Below, piece by piece: positions 8,786 through 17,605 of a stretch of DNA of 35,709 nt. This DNA comes from Vogesella urethralis (GTDB lineage Bacteria; Pseudomonadota; Gammaproteobacteria; Burkholderiales; Chromobacteriaceae), in the NCBI RefSeq assembly GCF_007644045.2, contig NZ_VMDW02000026.1, forward strand, positions 1 through 35,709. Direction: 5' to 3'. How positions within the stretch are numbered: the stretch's first letter is position 1; each line of letters opens with the position of its first letter. The position numbers and the translations under genes are program-made. A model generated the notes under the pieces. That model was not told the origin of the DNA and did not search any database. It worked only from the letters and a program-made list of their open reading frames with translations.

Positions 8786-8819
8786 AAACCCGCACAGCAC
8801 AAAGCTCTGCGGGTTTTTT
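8786..8819 (+). terminator. Terminator after tRNA-Leu
   Basis: AAACCCGCA pairs with TGCGGGTTT around a 13-nt loop, followed by a T-run. It lies 35 bp after the tRNA 3' end. Confidence 0.88.
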
Positions 8820-9071
8820 GTTGCCTGCTGCTTATTGTCATGCGAATTGCGCATGGCTGTATTTGATGCTTTTGGTCTATTTGTTATGGTTTTCTCTGCT
8901 GGAATGCATCAGGTGACGGCAGTGTTTCACTGCATAAGATCAGCTTATTGGCAGAAAAATCATGGGTTTATGTTGTCCTTGCCTTTTTATATTCTGATGA
9001 GATAGTGAAAGCACGGCACGCATTAATACCAACTTATTGAATGCGGTAGCTGAGGTAGGTGTGGAGAATCG
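8820..9071. other. AT-rich intergenic stretch without a supported gene
   Basis: About 250 bp, clearly richer in A/T than the flanking genes. No reading frame here has both a plausible start signal and recognisable protein sequence. Two small perfect dyads are visible: CATGCG-aattg-CGCATG (8839-8855) and GCAGTG-ttt-CACTGC (8919-8933). It probably carries the promoter of the TatD-family gene. As it follows a tRNA 3' end it could hold an old insertion scar, but no tRNA-end duplication was seen. Confidence 0.5.
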
Positions 9072-9854
9072 ATGAATTTTATTGATAGCCATTTGCACCT
9101 GGATGCCCCCGAGTTTGCTGCGGATGCCGAACTACGCTGGCAGCGCGCCCGGCAGGCCGGTGTTGGCCATGCCATTGTGCCCGCCGTGAGCGCAGCCACG
9201 TTTGACGCGGCGCTGGCGATAGGGCGGCGATTGGGGCTGGATGTAGCGCTGGGTTTGCACCCCCTGTTCCTGGCCAGTCACTGTGATGATGACCTGTTGC
9301 TGCTGGAGCAGTATCTGGCGCGGGGAGAGGCGGTGGCCGTGGGGGAGTGCGGGCTGGATTTTTATGTGCCGGATCTGGACCCGCAGCGACAGGAGGCCTT
9401 GCTGCTGGCGCAGCTCAAGCTGGCTCGCCGTTACGATCTGCCGGTCATCCTGCATGTGCGTCGCTCGCAGGATCGTGTGCTGAAGTGCTTGCGTCAGGTA
9501 CGCGTACGCGGCGGTATTGCCCATGCCTTCAATGGTAGCGAGCAGCAAGCCCAAGCATTTATCGACCTGGGTTTCTGCCTGGGTTTTGGTGGCGCCATGA
9601 CCTACCAGGGGTCGCAACGCATCCGGCGCCTGGCGGCCACGCTGCCACTTTCGGCGCTAGTGCTGGAAACGGATGGGCCGGATATCCCGCCAGAGTGGGC
9701 GCAGGGGCAGGTGAATGGCCCGGAAAACCTGCCCCGTATTGCCGAGTGCCTGGCCACGCTGCGGCAGATGCCGTTGGCGGCGTTGGCAGAGGCGACCAGC
9801 AACAATGTTCGACGGGTGATACCCGGCGTCAATACTGCGGCAGGTTGGCCGTAA
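9072..9854 (+). CDS. TatD-family metal-dependent hydrolase (putative deoxyribonuclease)
   Basis: 260 aa, TIM-barrel. The metal-binding motifs are all present: DSHLHLD at 5-11, VGECGLDFY near 95, VILHVR near 127, GIAHAFNG near 152 and LETDGPDIPP near 202. TatD-family enzymes act as Mg2+-dependent DNases or on related phosphoester substrates; the natural substrate cannot be read from sequence. ATG at 9072 follows GGTGTGGAGAATCG, which offers a GGAG ribosome binding site. The HxH-E-H-H-D set predicts an active enzyme. The gene stands alone, 52 bp before a chemoreceptor gene. Confidence 0.88.
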   Translation: MNFIDSHLHLDAPEFAADAELRWQRARQAGVGHAIVPAVSAATFDAALAIGRRLGLDVALGLHPLFLASHCDDDLLLLEQYLARGEAVAVGECGLDFYVPDLDPQRQEALLLAQLKLARRYDLPVILHVRRSQDRVLKCLRQVRVRGGIAHAFNGSEQQAQAFIDLGFCLGFGGAMTYQGSQRIRRLAATLPLSALVLETDGPDIPPEWAQGQVNGPENLPRIAECLATLRQMPLAALAEATSNNVRRVIPGVNTAAGWP

Positions 9855-9906
9855 GCCCGGTGTCGGTCACCGGCAGGCACGCTTGTGCAAAATAAGGGGA
9901 AGATAG

Positions 9907-11535
9907 ATGAAGAATGTGAGCCTGATTACCCGCTTGGGGCTGGGGTTCGGTTTCATGCTGCTGATCATGCTGCTGATCTCGGCCAGCGGTTTGCTGGCGG
10001 TACGGCAAGCGGATGGCAGCCTGACGGAGCTGGTCAATCGTAGCCTGGTTTTTAGCGATCACATCCAGGATGTGCGTGCTGAGGTGGGCAACTTGCGCCG
10101 TTACGAAAAAGACCTGTTCCTGAACATGCAAAGCGTGGAGAAGCGTAAAGAGTACCTGGAAAAGTGGCAAGGCAGTGCTGCCAAAGTGCAGCAGCGGTTG
10201 ACGGCTGCCTCGGCGCTTGGCGATGCGGACGACACCACAGCAATCCAGGCATTGACCACGGCCATGACCAACTATGAGTCGGGTTTGCGTCAGGTGTTGG
10301 CGCAGATCGAGGCCGGGGCGTTACAAACGCCGCAAGATGCCAACAAGGCGCTAGAGCCGGTGAAGGAATCGGTACGCAGCATGGAAGGCGCCACCAAGAA
10401 GCTGGTGGAGAAGGCGGCCTCTCAGGCGGTGGCCCAGCAGCAGGGGGTGCAGGCCAGAATGGCGTCGGCCAGCGTGACGATGTGGAGTCTCAGTGCACTG
10501 GCCTTGTTGGTGGGCAGTGTGGCGGGGGGGCTGATTGCGCTTTCCATCCGACAGCCGCTTAACCAGATAACCCGCCTTGCCGAGCAACTGGCGCAGACGC
10601 GCGACCTGACGGTGACCATGCCGGACTTTGGCAATAACGAGGTTGGCCGCACGGCCAAGGCGCTGGACCATCTGATTGCGACGGTGCGTGAACTGATACG
10701 TGAGTCGCATCAACATTCGGCACGCCTGGTGGTGGCATCGGAGCAGTTGTCGCTGACGAGCCAATCTATTCATGATGCGGCGGTTAACCAGTCCAATGCC
10801 GCGGCGGCCAGCGCTGCCGCCGTGGAGCAATTGACTGTCAGCGTGAGTGTGATGGCGGATAATGCGCAGGGGGTGCAAGACCAGGCGCGTCAGACGTCGG
10901 ACGAGGCGCAATCTGGCAGCGACATGTCTGTAGCAGCCGCCAGTCAGATCCAGGATATTGCCAGCAGCATTGCTGAAACGTCGAAAACCATCGATAGCCT
11001 GAATCAGCGCTCGGATGAGATTGGCACCATCGTCAATGTGATACGGGATATTGCCGATCAGACCAATCTGTTGGCGCTGAATGCAGCGATCGAAGCGGCA
11101 CGCGCAGGCGAGAGTGGACGCGGTTTTGCCGTGGTAGCCGATGAGGTCCGCAAGCTGGCCGAGCGTACCAGCCAGGCTACAACGGAAATCTCGACCCGCA
11201 TTGCCGGCGTGCAGCGCGATACGCAGCAGGCTTACCAGAATATGCAGCAGGCCAGCAATCTGGTATCGAGTGGTGTAGAAGGAACGCAGAAAGTCTCGCA
11301 GTCATTGCACCGTATTTACGAGTCGTCGCGTGAGTCGCAAAGCAAGGTAGTAGACATGGCCGGTGCGATTCAGGAGCAGCGAATCGCCAGCCATGATATT
11401 GCCCAGAACATGGAGCAGATCGCGCAGATGAATGACCAGACGCGGCTGACCGTGGCGCAGGCTTCCGAGTTGGCCGCTCAGCTGAAACAGCAGTCCCAGG
11501 AGTTGGATGGCAGTATTACCCGCTTCCGGGTATAG
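9907..11535 (+). CDS. Methyl-accepting chemotaxis protein
   Basis: 542 aa with the standard layout: TM1 (about 9-31), a periplasmic helical-bundle sensor (about 32-188, 4HB-MCP-like, with [12 protein letters not shown] near its start), TM2 (about 190-213), HAMP (about 214-266) and a signalling domain. The hairpin tip, starting near residue 384, reads [20 protein letters not shown] followed by [17 protein letters not shown], and would contact CheA and CheW. No C-terminal NWETF-like pentapeptide for CheR is present. The ligand is unknown. AAGGGGA upstream of the ATG is a good ribosome binding site. It is probably monocistronic, ending at the terminator shared with the convergent TolC-like gene. 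Confidence 0.93.
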   Translation: MKNVSLITRLGLGFGFMLLIMLLISASGLLAVRQADGSLTELVNRSLVFSDHIQDVRAEVGNLRRYEKDLFLNMQSVEKRKEYLEKWQGSAAKVQQRLTAASALGDADDTTAIQALTTAMTNYESGLRQVLAQIEAGALQTPQDANKALEPVKESVRSMEGATKKLVEKAASQAVAQQQGVQARMASASVTMWSLSALALLVGSVAGGLIALSIRQPLNQITRLAEQLAQTRDLTVTMPDFGNNEVGRTAKALDHLIATVRELIRESHQHSARLVVASEQLSLTSQSIHDAAVNQSNAAAASAAAVEQLTVSVSVMADNAQGVQDQARQTSDEAQSGSDMSVAAASQIQDIASSIAETSKTIDSLNQRSDEIGTIVNVIRDIADQTNLLALNAAIEAARAGESGRGFAVVADEVRKLAERTSQATTEISTRIAGVQRDTQQAYQNMQQASNLVSSGVEGTQKVSQSLHRIYESSRESQSKVVDMAGAIQEQRIASHDIAQNMEQIAQMNDQTRLTVAQASELAAQLKQQSQELDGSITRFRV

Positions 11536-11593
11536 CGTGGGATGCTGCCAAACGGGGCAGCATGGCAGGCCGCAGCGTACCGTAGGCATCAAT

Positions 11594-11638
11594 AAAACAC
11601 ATCGCCCCGGCCTTGTTCAGGTCGGGGCGGTGTGTTTT
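11594..11638. terminator. Bidirectional terminator between chemoreceptor and TolC-OmpA genes
   Basis: AAAACACATCGCCCCG (11594-11609) pairs with CGGGGCGGTGTGTTTT (11623-11638) with one G-T wobble. A-run and T-run flanks suit both converging genes. Confidence 0.88.
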
Positions 11639-11650
11639 CAGGTGAAGGAT

Positions 11651-13633
11651 TTACTTGACGGTGCCGGGTTGGGTGGCCGGAGGGGTACGGCGAATCAGCG
11701 GGTTGGCCGATGCCGGTGCTGCGGGTTTGGCTGTTGGCAGCACGCTGGCTTTGTTGGCCGGCGGCAGTAGCAGGGCCGGTTTGGCAGCTGGGGCAGCAGG
11801 TTTAATGCTGGCCATGTCGTGCAGAACTACGGCAACACGACGGTTCAGCGGGTCGTTGGCGGCTTTGCCAGGTAGCGGCTGGATATCGCCGCGACCGATG
11901 CTGTCCAGACGGCTACCATCGACGCCCTTGGCAACCAGATAGTCGTGCACGCTTTTCGCCCGTTGTTGCGACAGGGTCAGGTTGAGTGCCGGGTTGCCGG
12001 TGCTGTCGGTATGCCCTTCGATCAGGAAGCGCTTCTGGGCCATCTGCGGCATGCGCAGCGTCGTCGCCAATTGATCCAGCATCGGCAGGCTTTCGCTGCG
12101 GATGGCCGCAGAGTTCAGGTCAAATTGCACCTGCATGTTGACGGTAACGTCACGCGAGCCCAGTGCCGGCGCGCTATTGGCAGTGAGCGCAGGAAGTTCG
12201 GCTGCAGTGTCAGCGCTGGTATTGAAGGAGCGGGCGGCAATCTTGCTGGTATCCAGCGGTGTGGGGGCCACGTAGCTGGTGGGGCAGCTGGGTGCATTCA
12301 GATCCGCATCCTTGTTGCTGTCTTCATCCTTGGGCTGTAGCTGCATGGTTTCCATCAGACGGCCGGACTCGCCCAGTACGCGGTAAACGGCGAGTTGCTG
12401 GTTCAGTTCGGCATTGAGCAGTTCGCGACGGGCTTCGAACAGCTCGTTTTCGCTATCCAGCATGTCCAGCAGTGTGCGCTGGCCGATATCGAACTGCTTA
12501 CGGTAGGCGTCGCGTGCTTTTTCGGTAGAGAGCTGGTGCTGGCGCAATGATTCCAGCTGGCCGCCAATGCGAACGGTATCGTTGTAGGCAATGGACACCT
12601 GCTGTCGCATGTCGCGGCACGCCTTGACGCCGAGTGCTTCCGCTTCGTCACGACGTTCGGTTGCCGACGCGAGGCGTGCCCGGTCCGCGCCACCGCGATA
12701 CAGGTTCATGCTCAGCACCAGCTCGATGGCTTGCTCATCGGTTCGGCCTTTCACGCCATCCTTGTTGTGTGTGCCAGACTTGTTGGCACGCAGGTCCAGG
12801 GTGGGGGAGAACGCGCCGCGGCGGACGTCGATTTCCGCTTCTGCGGCACGGTAGAAGGCCCTGGCCGCTTGCAGGCTGGGGTTGCGGCGGTCAGCCAGGA
12901 CCATGACATCGTTTGCTGGCGGTACCAGGGAAAGATTGAGGCCTGGCAGCTTCAGTTCGTTGGGCGGCGCATCGCCGGTAATGCGGGCATAACGTGCCGA
13001 AACGTCATTGAGATTGGACAGTTCGTTAACCAGGTTCGATTCGGCCAGCGCCAGACGGCCTGCGATCTGTTCCAGATCGACGCGGCGGCCAACCCCTTGG
13101 GTGACGCGCTGCAGGATCTGTTCGTAGATGCCTTTGTGAATGGCGTAGTTTTCTTCTGCAATACCAACCAGTTTGCTGTAGCGCACGACGTCCATGAAAG
13201 CGCGCACCGCTTCCAGGCCTTGCTGTTCGGCCGTGGCGAGGTATTCGTAGTATCGGGCCCGGCTGGTATAGTCGAGCTGTTTAACTTGGTTGGTCGTGAT
13301 GAAGCCATTGAAGACGTTCTGGTTCACGGCGACCGAGTAACCGCGGCGGGTGAAATCTTGTTTGCTAATGCTGCCGGTGCTGGTGGGCGTTTTGTTGTTT
13401 TCTCGCGCGACGGCGTAGTTAAGATCGACGCTTGGCAGGAAACCTGCACGCGCGACGCCTTGTTCTTCTACGCTGGAGCGAAAGGTGTGCCACTTCATGC
13501 GTACTTCCGCATTGTTCTTGAGAGTCTGTTCGACGGCGTCTTTCAGTTCCAGTGCGTGGCTAGTCAGCGGCATCGACAGCGCCAGCAGTGCTGCCAGCGT
13601 GGAACCAGTGATGCGTTTTGAGCGGAAGTTCAT
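11651..13633 (-). CDS. TolC-family outer-membrane channel fused to an OmpA peptidoglycan-binding domain
   Basis: 660 aa. A signal peptide (about 1-27, ending SHA) leads into a TolC/OEP channel (about 28-420) containing LKDAVEQTLKNNAEVR, and GRRVDLEQIAGRLALAESNL and FDIGQRTLLDMLDSENELF, hallmarks of type I secretion outer-membrane proteins. After a linker with two Cys comes an OmpA C-terminal domain (about 495-610) with VQFDLNSAAIR, EGHTDSTGNPALNLTLSQQR and NRRVAV, the peptidoglycan-binding pattern. A Pro/Ala-rich tail ends the protein. Typical TolC proteins are about 450 aa and lack this domain. The role is inferred as export of the RTX adhesin, with the OmpA part anchoring the channel to the cell wall. 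In other bpf/lap-type loci a separate OmpA gene sits beside the TolC gene. It is divergent from lapG; GAGG precedes the ATG. Confidence 0.9.
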   Translation of the reverse strand: MNFRSKRITGSTLAALLALSMPLTSHALELKDAVEQTLKNNAEVRMKWHTFRSSVEEQGVARAGFLPSVDLNYAVARENNKTPTSTGSISKQDFTRRGYSVAVNQNVFNGFITTNQVKQLDYTSRARYYEYLATAEQQGLEAVRAFMDVVRYSKLVGIAEENYAIHKGIYEQILQRVTQGVGRRVDLEQIAGRLALAESNLVNELSNLNDVSARYARITGDAPPNELKLPGLNLSLVPPANDVMVLADRRNPSLQAARAFYRAAEAEIDVRRGAFSPTLDLRANKSGTHNKDGVKGRTDEQAIELVLSMNLYRGGADRARLASATERRDEAEALGVKACRDMRQQVSIAYNDTVRIGGQLESLRQHQLSTEKARDAYRKQFDIGQRTLLDMLDSENELFEARRELLNAELNQQLAVYRVLGESGRLMETMQLQPKDEDSNKDADLNAPSCPTSYVAPTPLDTSKIAARSFNTSADTAAELPALTANSAPALGSRDVTVNMQVQFDLNSAAIRSESLPMLDQLATTLRMPQMAQKRFLIEGHTDSTGNPALNLTLSQQRAKSVHDYLVAKGVDGSRLDSIGRGDIQPLPGKAANDPLNRRVAVVLHDMASIKPAAPAAKPALLLPPANKASVLPTAKPAAPASANPLIRRTPPATQPGTVK

Positions 13634-13812
13634 GAGAGCCTCGTTGAATACAGTGAATAGTGACTGGTGTATTGTTAAGTGTTGTTTCTAAGTATTTTAA
13701 ATAAAAGCTTTATGTTGTGTATTGTCGGAAGTGCTTGTACCTGTGTCAAGTTAAACGTAGCAAATCGTAGCGGCTTGCTATAGGCTTGTTGCATTGCAAG
13801 ACAGGAGCATGA
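13634..13812. promoter_or_regulatory. AT-rich divergent promoter region (TolC-OmpA / lapG)
   Basis: 179 bp between divergent start codons, with a markedly A/T-rich core (about 13665-13725). It must hold promoters for both directions. A small dyad TTGC-att-GCAA lies at about 13790-13800, just before the lapG ribosome binding site AGGAG. No hexamer pair stands out enough to call a promoter. Confidence 0.5.
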
Positions 13813-14499
13813 ATGGTCAGTTGCCGTGACAGGTTCAAGACAGCGCTGCGGCTATGCCGGCGGCGCCTGGGACCGTATGCCTTACTACTGTTGGCCGCGC
13901 TGGCGGTGGCAGAGCTGCCGCTCGACCGTGTGCAGCAGTTGTATGGCGGGCAGGCGGTACGGATTTATCGGGACTGGCAGCAATTGCTTTTGGCCCAGCG
14001 TCGAGAAAGCAATGAGCTCAACCAGTTACGCGATGTCAATCAGTTCTTTAATCAGCGCTATCAGTTTGTTGATGATGTCGACTTGTGGAAGCAGGCTGAC
14101 TACTGGGCAACACCGCTTGAAAGCATGGCGCGAGGGGCGGGTGACTGTGAAGACTTCACCATTGCCAAATACTTTACCCTGCGCGAGTTAGGCGTGGCAC
14201 CGCAGAAGCTGCGTCTTACCTACGTCAAGGCCAGGATTGGTGGCCCGGCCAGTACCGTGACCCAAGCCCACATGGTGTTGGCGTATTATGCAGATCCTGC
14301 GGCAGAGCCGTTGATTCTGGATAACCTGATCGGCACCATCCGTCCCGCGTCCCAGCGCAGTGATTTGCAGCCGGTGTTCAGCTTCAATGCGGACGGTATC
14401 TGGGTGGGGGGCGGGCCAAGCCCGAATTCCAGTGTAGACCGCCTTACCCGCTGGCGGCAGTTGATCGACAAAATGAAAGCCGAAGGCTTTATCTCCTGA
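13813..14499 (+). CDS. lapG: LapG-type periplasmic transglutaminase-like cysteine protease
   Basis: 228 aa. A signal/TM segment (about 21-36, YALLLLAALAVAE) precedes a BTLCP domain. The catalytic triad is visible: Cys in GAGDCEDF (near 114), His in TQAHMVLAYY (near 156) and Asp in ILDNLIG (near 174); the family WATP motif is at about 98. In Pseudomonas, LapG clips the N-terminal region of the giant adhesin LapA in the periplasm and releases it from the cell surface when LapD is not bound to c-di-GMP; it needs Ca2+. The start is ATG 13813 with AGGAG 5 bp upstream; a nearby ATG at 13809 is in another frame and soon stops. lapD follows 8 bp after the stop. Confidence 0.92.
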   Translation: MVSCRDRFKTALRLCRRRLGPYALLLLAALAVAELPLDRVQQLYGGQAVRIYRDWQQLLLAQRRESNELNQLRDVNQFFNQRYQFVDDVDLWKQADYWATPLESMARGAGDCEDFTIAKYFTLRELGVAPQKLRLTYVKARIGGPASTVTQAHMVLAYYADPAAEPLILDNLIGTIRPASQRSDLQPVFSFNADGIWVGGGPSPNSSVDRLTRWRQLIDKMKAEGFIS

Positions 14500-14507
14500 G
14501 AGTTGCC

Positions 14508-16421
14508 ATGAAACGCGTTTCCCTCATCCAGCAATTATGGATCCTGGTTATTGCAGCTGTGGTACTGGCTGCCGCAGGCAGCCTGACGGCCAACCTGTTT
14601 AATGCCCGTGATTACATGCAGCAGCAGTTGGCCGCGCAGAGTGCCGATGCGGCCAACTCGCTGGCGCTGCTGATTACCCAGAACAAAGCCGACCCGGTGA
14701 TGGGCGAGACCCTGATCAATGCCGCATTCGACCAAGGGCATTTCCGGCGTGTGCAGTGGGTGAATGCCAAGGGGCAGCCGCTGGTACAGCGGGTGAATGC
14801 CCAGAAAATCGGCAACGCACCGCCCTGGTTCCAGCAGGTATTTACGTTGGCACCTTCGCCAGCCAGGGCAATGGTCAGTAGCGGCTGGATGCAGGCCGGC
14901 TACGTTGAAGTGGAAAGCGAAGCCGGTTATGCCTACGACGCCTTGTGGCGTGGTGCGTTGAATGTGTCGTTCTGGGTGCTGTTGGCGGGGCTGGTGGTGG
15001 GCGGGGTCGGCTCGATCGGCGTCGGTACCATTCGCCGGCAATTGCTGGCCGTGGTCAATCAGGCCAAGTCCATCACCCAGCGCCGCTTTGTCACCATCCC
15101 CGAGCCGCAGGGCCCGGAGATGGGCAGGCTGGCGCAGGCAATGAACGCCATGGTGATGCGGGTAAAAGCCATGTTCGAAGAAGAGGCTGCGCGGCTGGAG
15201 GCCCTGCGTCGCGAGATCAACTTCGACAAGGTAACCGGGCTGGCCAATCGTGGTTTTTTCATGGGCCGTCTGGGCGCAGAGCTGGCCGAGCGCGACAAGC
15301 AGGGGCGAACTTTGCTGTTGATGCGCATTGATGGGCTGGCCGAGCTGAATGCCCGCCTGGGCCGCCCGCTAACCGACGAGATGCTGGCGCAGTTTGGGGC
15401 GCGCATGCGTGATACCGAACGCTTCGGTGCCGACAGCATGGCGTCCCGCCTCAATGGCGCAGACTTCGCCTTGTTGCTGGCCAGTGCGCAGGCGGAATTG
15501 CCGCGGCTGGAGGCCGTGCAGACCGAGCTGGTGGCCATGCTGGGCAGTTTCGCTTCGCAAGAAGTTGGCTTGGCCATGGCGGCAACCGATATCCGCGATG
15601 GCGATACCATCCGCGATGTGATGTCCCGCCTGGATAATGCACTGGCGCTGTCCGAGGCGGCAGGGGGCGTGCGGGTGGCGTTTGCCGACGAGCAAGTCAG
15701 CAAACCGCAAGCCATCACCGCCGACGGCTGGGCGGGGCTGCTGGACGACGCTGTGGCGGCCGGTCGCCTGAAACTGGTGCGTTTTGCCGTGCGTAATGCC
15801 GCGGGTGGCATGTTGCATGAGGAAGCACCGCTACGTTTGCAGCATGCTGATGAGTGGTTGCCTGCCGGCCAGTTCATGCCGATGGCCATTCGTACCCGCC
15901 GCGTGGCGGCGCTGGATCTGGCAGCCGTGGCGCTGGCCCTGGAGCAGTTGGCCGCCGACCCGGCGTGCCCGGGTATTGCCGTAAACCTGGCGGCCGAGTC
16001 GCTGGAAGACGAACACTATGTGCGCAGTCTGGTGGCGCTGATTCGTGGTCAGCGCGTGGCGGCCGCGCGCTTGTGGCTGGAAATGGCGGAAGTCGGCATC
16101 GTGCCGCGCTTCGAACGCTTCCGTACCCTGTGCCTGGCCTTGGCCGACTTGCCGTGCAAGGTGGGTATCGAACACTTTGGCCGTCAGTTCAGCTTGATTG
16201 GTCAGCTGCATGATCTGGGCATCGACTACCTGAAGATCGATGGTAGCTTTGTGCAGCAGATCGATACCGAAGCCGGTAATCAAGCCTTCCTGCGCGGGGT
16301 GTGCAATATTGCGCACAACATCGGCCTGGGCGTGGTGGCAGAAGGGGTGCGTACTGATGCCGAGCAGGAAGTGCTGCTGTCGCTTGGCTTCGATGGCCTG
16401 ACCGGGCCGGGGGTCAAATAA
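14508..16421 (+). CDS. lapD: LapD-type inner-membrane c-di-GMP receptor with degenerate GGDEF-EAL domains
   Basis: 637 aa. TM1 (about 8-28), a periplasmic LapD/MoxY-like module (about 29-148), TM2 (about 149-173), HAMP (about 174-225), GGDEF (about 236-390) and EAL (about 400-632). The GGDEF signature is NGADF near 315 and the EAL motif reads EAP near 438, so both enzymatic activities are probably lost, as in known LapD. The EAL fold remains (YLKIDGSFVQQI, VVAEGV), suited to binding rather than cleaving c-di-GMP. In the known system, c-di-GMP-bound LapD sequesters LapG at its periplasmic face. The gene is co-transcribed with lapG (8-bp gap) and ends at a strong terminator, so lapG-lapD form a two-gene unit. 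Confidence 0.92.
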   Translation: MKRVSLIQQLWILVIAAVVLAAAGSLTANLFNARDYMQQQLAAQSADAANSLALLITQNKADPVMGETLINAAFDQGHFRRVQWVNAKGQPLVQRVNAQKIGNAPPWFQQVFTLAPSPARAMVSSGWMQAGYVEVESEAGYAYDALWRGALNVSFWVLLAGLVVGGVGSIGVGTIRRQLLAVVNQAKSITQRRFVTIPEPQGPEMGRLAQAMNAMVMRVKAMFEEEAARLEALRREINFDKVTGLANRGFFMGRLGAELAERDKQGRTLLLMRIDGLAELNARLGRPLTDEMLAQFGARMRDTERFGADSMASRLNGADFALLLASAQAELPRLEAVQTELVAMLGSFASQEVGLAMAATDIRDGDTIRDVMSRLDNALALSEAAGGVRVAFADEQVSKPQAITADGWAGLLDDAVAAGRLKLVRFAVRNAAGGMLHEEAPLRLQHADEWLPAGQFMPMAIRTRRVAALDLAAVALALEQLAADPACPGIAVNLAAESLEDEHYVRSLVALIRGQRVAAARLWLEMAEVGIVPRFERFRTLCLALADLPCKVGIEHFGRQFSLIGQLHDLGIDYLKIDGSFVQQIDTEAGNQAFLRGVCNIAHNIGLGVVAEGVRTDAEQEVLLSLGFDGLTGPGVK

Positions 16422-16440
16422 GGTTTGCCAGTAGCGTGCA

Positions 16441-16467
16441 AAAGCGGGGGCGTGCCCCCGCTTTTTT
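16441..16467 (+). terminator. Terminator of the lapG-lapD unit
   Basis: AAAGCGGGGGC and GCCCCCGCTTT form a near-continuous GC-rich stem with a tiny loop, followed by six T. It starts 20 bp after the lapD stop. Confidence 0.92.
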
Positions 16468-16495
16468 CATGCCGGGTGTGAGTAACACCGGGGCG

Positions 16496-16506
16496 GGTTG
16501 GCCGCA
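16496..16506 (+). repeat. Intergenic copy of the GGTTGGCCGCA repeat
   Basis: Exact copy of an 11-mer found at least 11 times in the window. It lies between the lapD terminator and the convergent Tim44-gene terminator and is not part of either stem. See the repeat finding for the full list. Confidence 0.7.
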
Positions 16507-16590
16507 AGGGAGTGATCGTGTGCCGGTAGGCGCTGGTGCCGCACTGCGTGCTGCTGAGCCTGCCGGGCTGCGGGCGCGCGCATCGGCAAC

Positions 16591-16619
16591 AAAAAGCCCG
16601 CTTGCAGGGCAAGCGGGCT
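16591..16619 (-). terminator. Terminator of the Tim44-domain gene
   Basis: On the minus strand AGCCCGCTTGC pairs with GCAAGCGGGCT around a 3-nt loop and runs into five T. It lies 35 bp after the stop codon at 16654. Confidence 0.9.
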
Positions 16620-16653
16620 AGGTATGTAGCGCGACAGGATAGCGCTGTGTAGG

Positions 16654-17538
16654 TCAGTTCTGCTGGATGCCGGCCACTAGCCATTTGCCGTTGGCGTCGT
16701 CCTTCACGTAGTGCCAGGTTTCGCTGAAGGCAACGGCCGGGGCGCCCACGCTCTCGCTCACCATGCCGTGGAAGCGCACGCTGGCGATCATGCGGCTGTT
16801 TTCCACGGTGGCTTCTACGACTTGGCAGTCCAGCTGCGGGAAGTCGGCAGGTTCAGTATTGGCCGCAATATCGTCTTTCAGCGAACTGTACAGATCCGGC
16901 GTCATGTATTTGCGTACTTCTTCCAGGCTGTCAGCCGAGTTCAGGTTTTGCAGATGCAGGAAGGTTGCCTTGGCCTGGCGCAGGAAGTGCGGGGCCTCGG
17001 TGCCGTCCGGCAGGCGTTGCAGCGACATCGGCGGCGGGGTAATGCCACCACCACCGAAGGCCGGCTGCTGGCCGGCACCGATCGGCGGGATGCCACCGGC
17101 CGGAGCCGGCTGGAAGTGGGTCGGCTGGGTTTGCAGCGGCGGGGCGCGGCGAGCAGCTTGCTGACCGGCAGCGCGGCGACGCAGGAAGGCCAACAGCGCC
17201 AAGCCTGCCAGCGAGCCACCAATCACGGCCAGCCACGGGAAGCCACCGTCGTCATCGCCCATGGCCGAACCCAGCAGATAGCCGGCAGCGGCACCAGCGG
17301 CACCGGCAGCGACCATGCCGCCTACGCCAGAGCCCTTCTGTTGCGGGGCGACCTGGCCGGGCGCCTGCGTCGGGCCTTTGCTCGGTACGGCTTGTTGCTG
17401 GTTAAAGCTCTGGGTGGGGGCGGCGCGCTGCATGCCGGCGCTTTTGCCTTTGCCGACACGGGCCGCTTCGGCCAGCGGCGAAGCCAGCACGGCAATGAGG
17501 GAGAGGGCCAGAAAGGACGTCTTCGCTCGGGAAATCAT
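16654..17538 (-). CDS. Tim44-like domain membrane protein
   Basis: 294 aa. A signal peptide (about 1-25, ending LAEA) is followed by a Gln/Pro-rich low-complexity stretch, a glycine/alanine-rich hydrophobic segment (about 73-93) and a second TM (GGFPWLAVIGGSLAGLALLAF, about 98-118) ending in RRR. The C-terminal half (about 175-294) is a Tim44-like domain: FLRQAKATFLHLQNLNSAD, LEEVRKYMTPDLY and SETWHYVKDDANGKWLVAG. Bacterial members of this family are of uncertain function; the domain binds membranes in mitochondrial Tim44 and resembles MlaC/NTF2-like folds. GGAGA precedes the ATG. It stands as a separate unit downstream of trmO, with its own terminator. Confidence 0.85.
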   Translation of the reverse strand: MISRAKTSFLALSLIAVLASPLAEAARVGKGKSAGMQRAAPTQSFNQQQAVPSKGPTQAPGQVAPQQKGSGVGGMVAAGAAGAAAGYLLGSAMGDDDGGFPWLAVIGGSLAGLALLAFLRRRAAGQQAARRAPPLQTQPTHFQPAPAGGIPPIGAGQQPAFGGGGITPPPMSLQRLPDGTEAPHFLRQAKATFLHLQNLNSADSLEEVRKYMTPDLYSSLKDDIAANTEPADFPQLDCQVVEATVENSRMIASVRFHGMVSESVGAPAVAFSETWHYVKDDANGKWLVAGIQQN

Positions 17539-17605
17539 GGTTTAAGTCTCCGTAGGTGTGCTGGCACTGTTGGCCAGCTGCAGTTTCGACTTGGCGAAAC
17601 GTGGC

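Noticed and set aside
8925-8934. parS-like site (GTTTCAC) near parAB's genome region
   Set aside because: Only half of the 16-bp consensus is present and the other half does not match; it is part of a small unrelated dyad.
13634-13812. c-di-GMP riboswitch in the lapG leader
   Set aside because: No GEMM-type conserved core or stem arrangement could be found, and the spacer is short and AT-rich.
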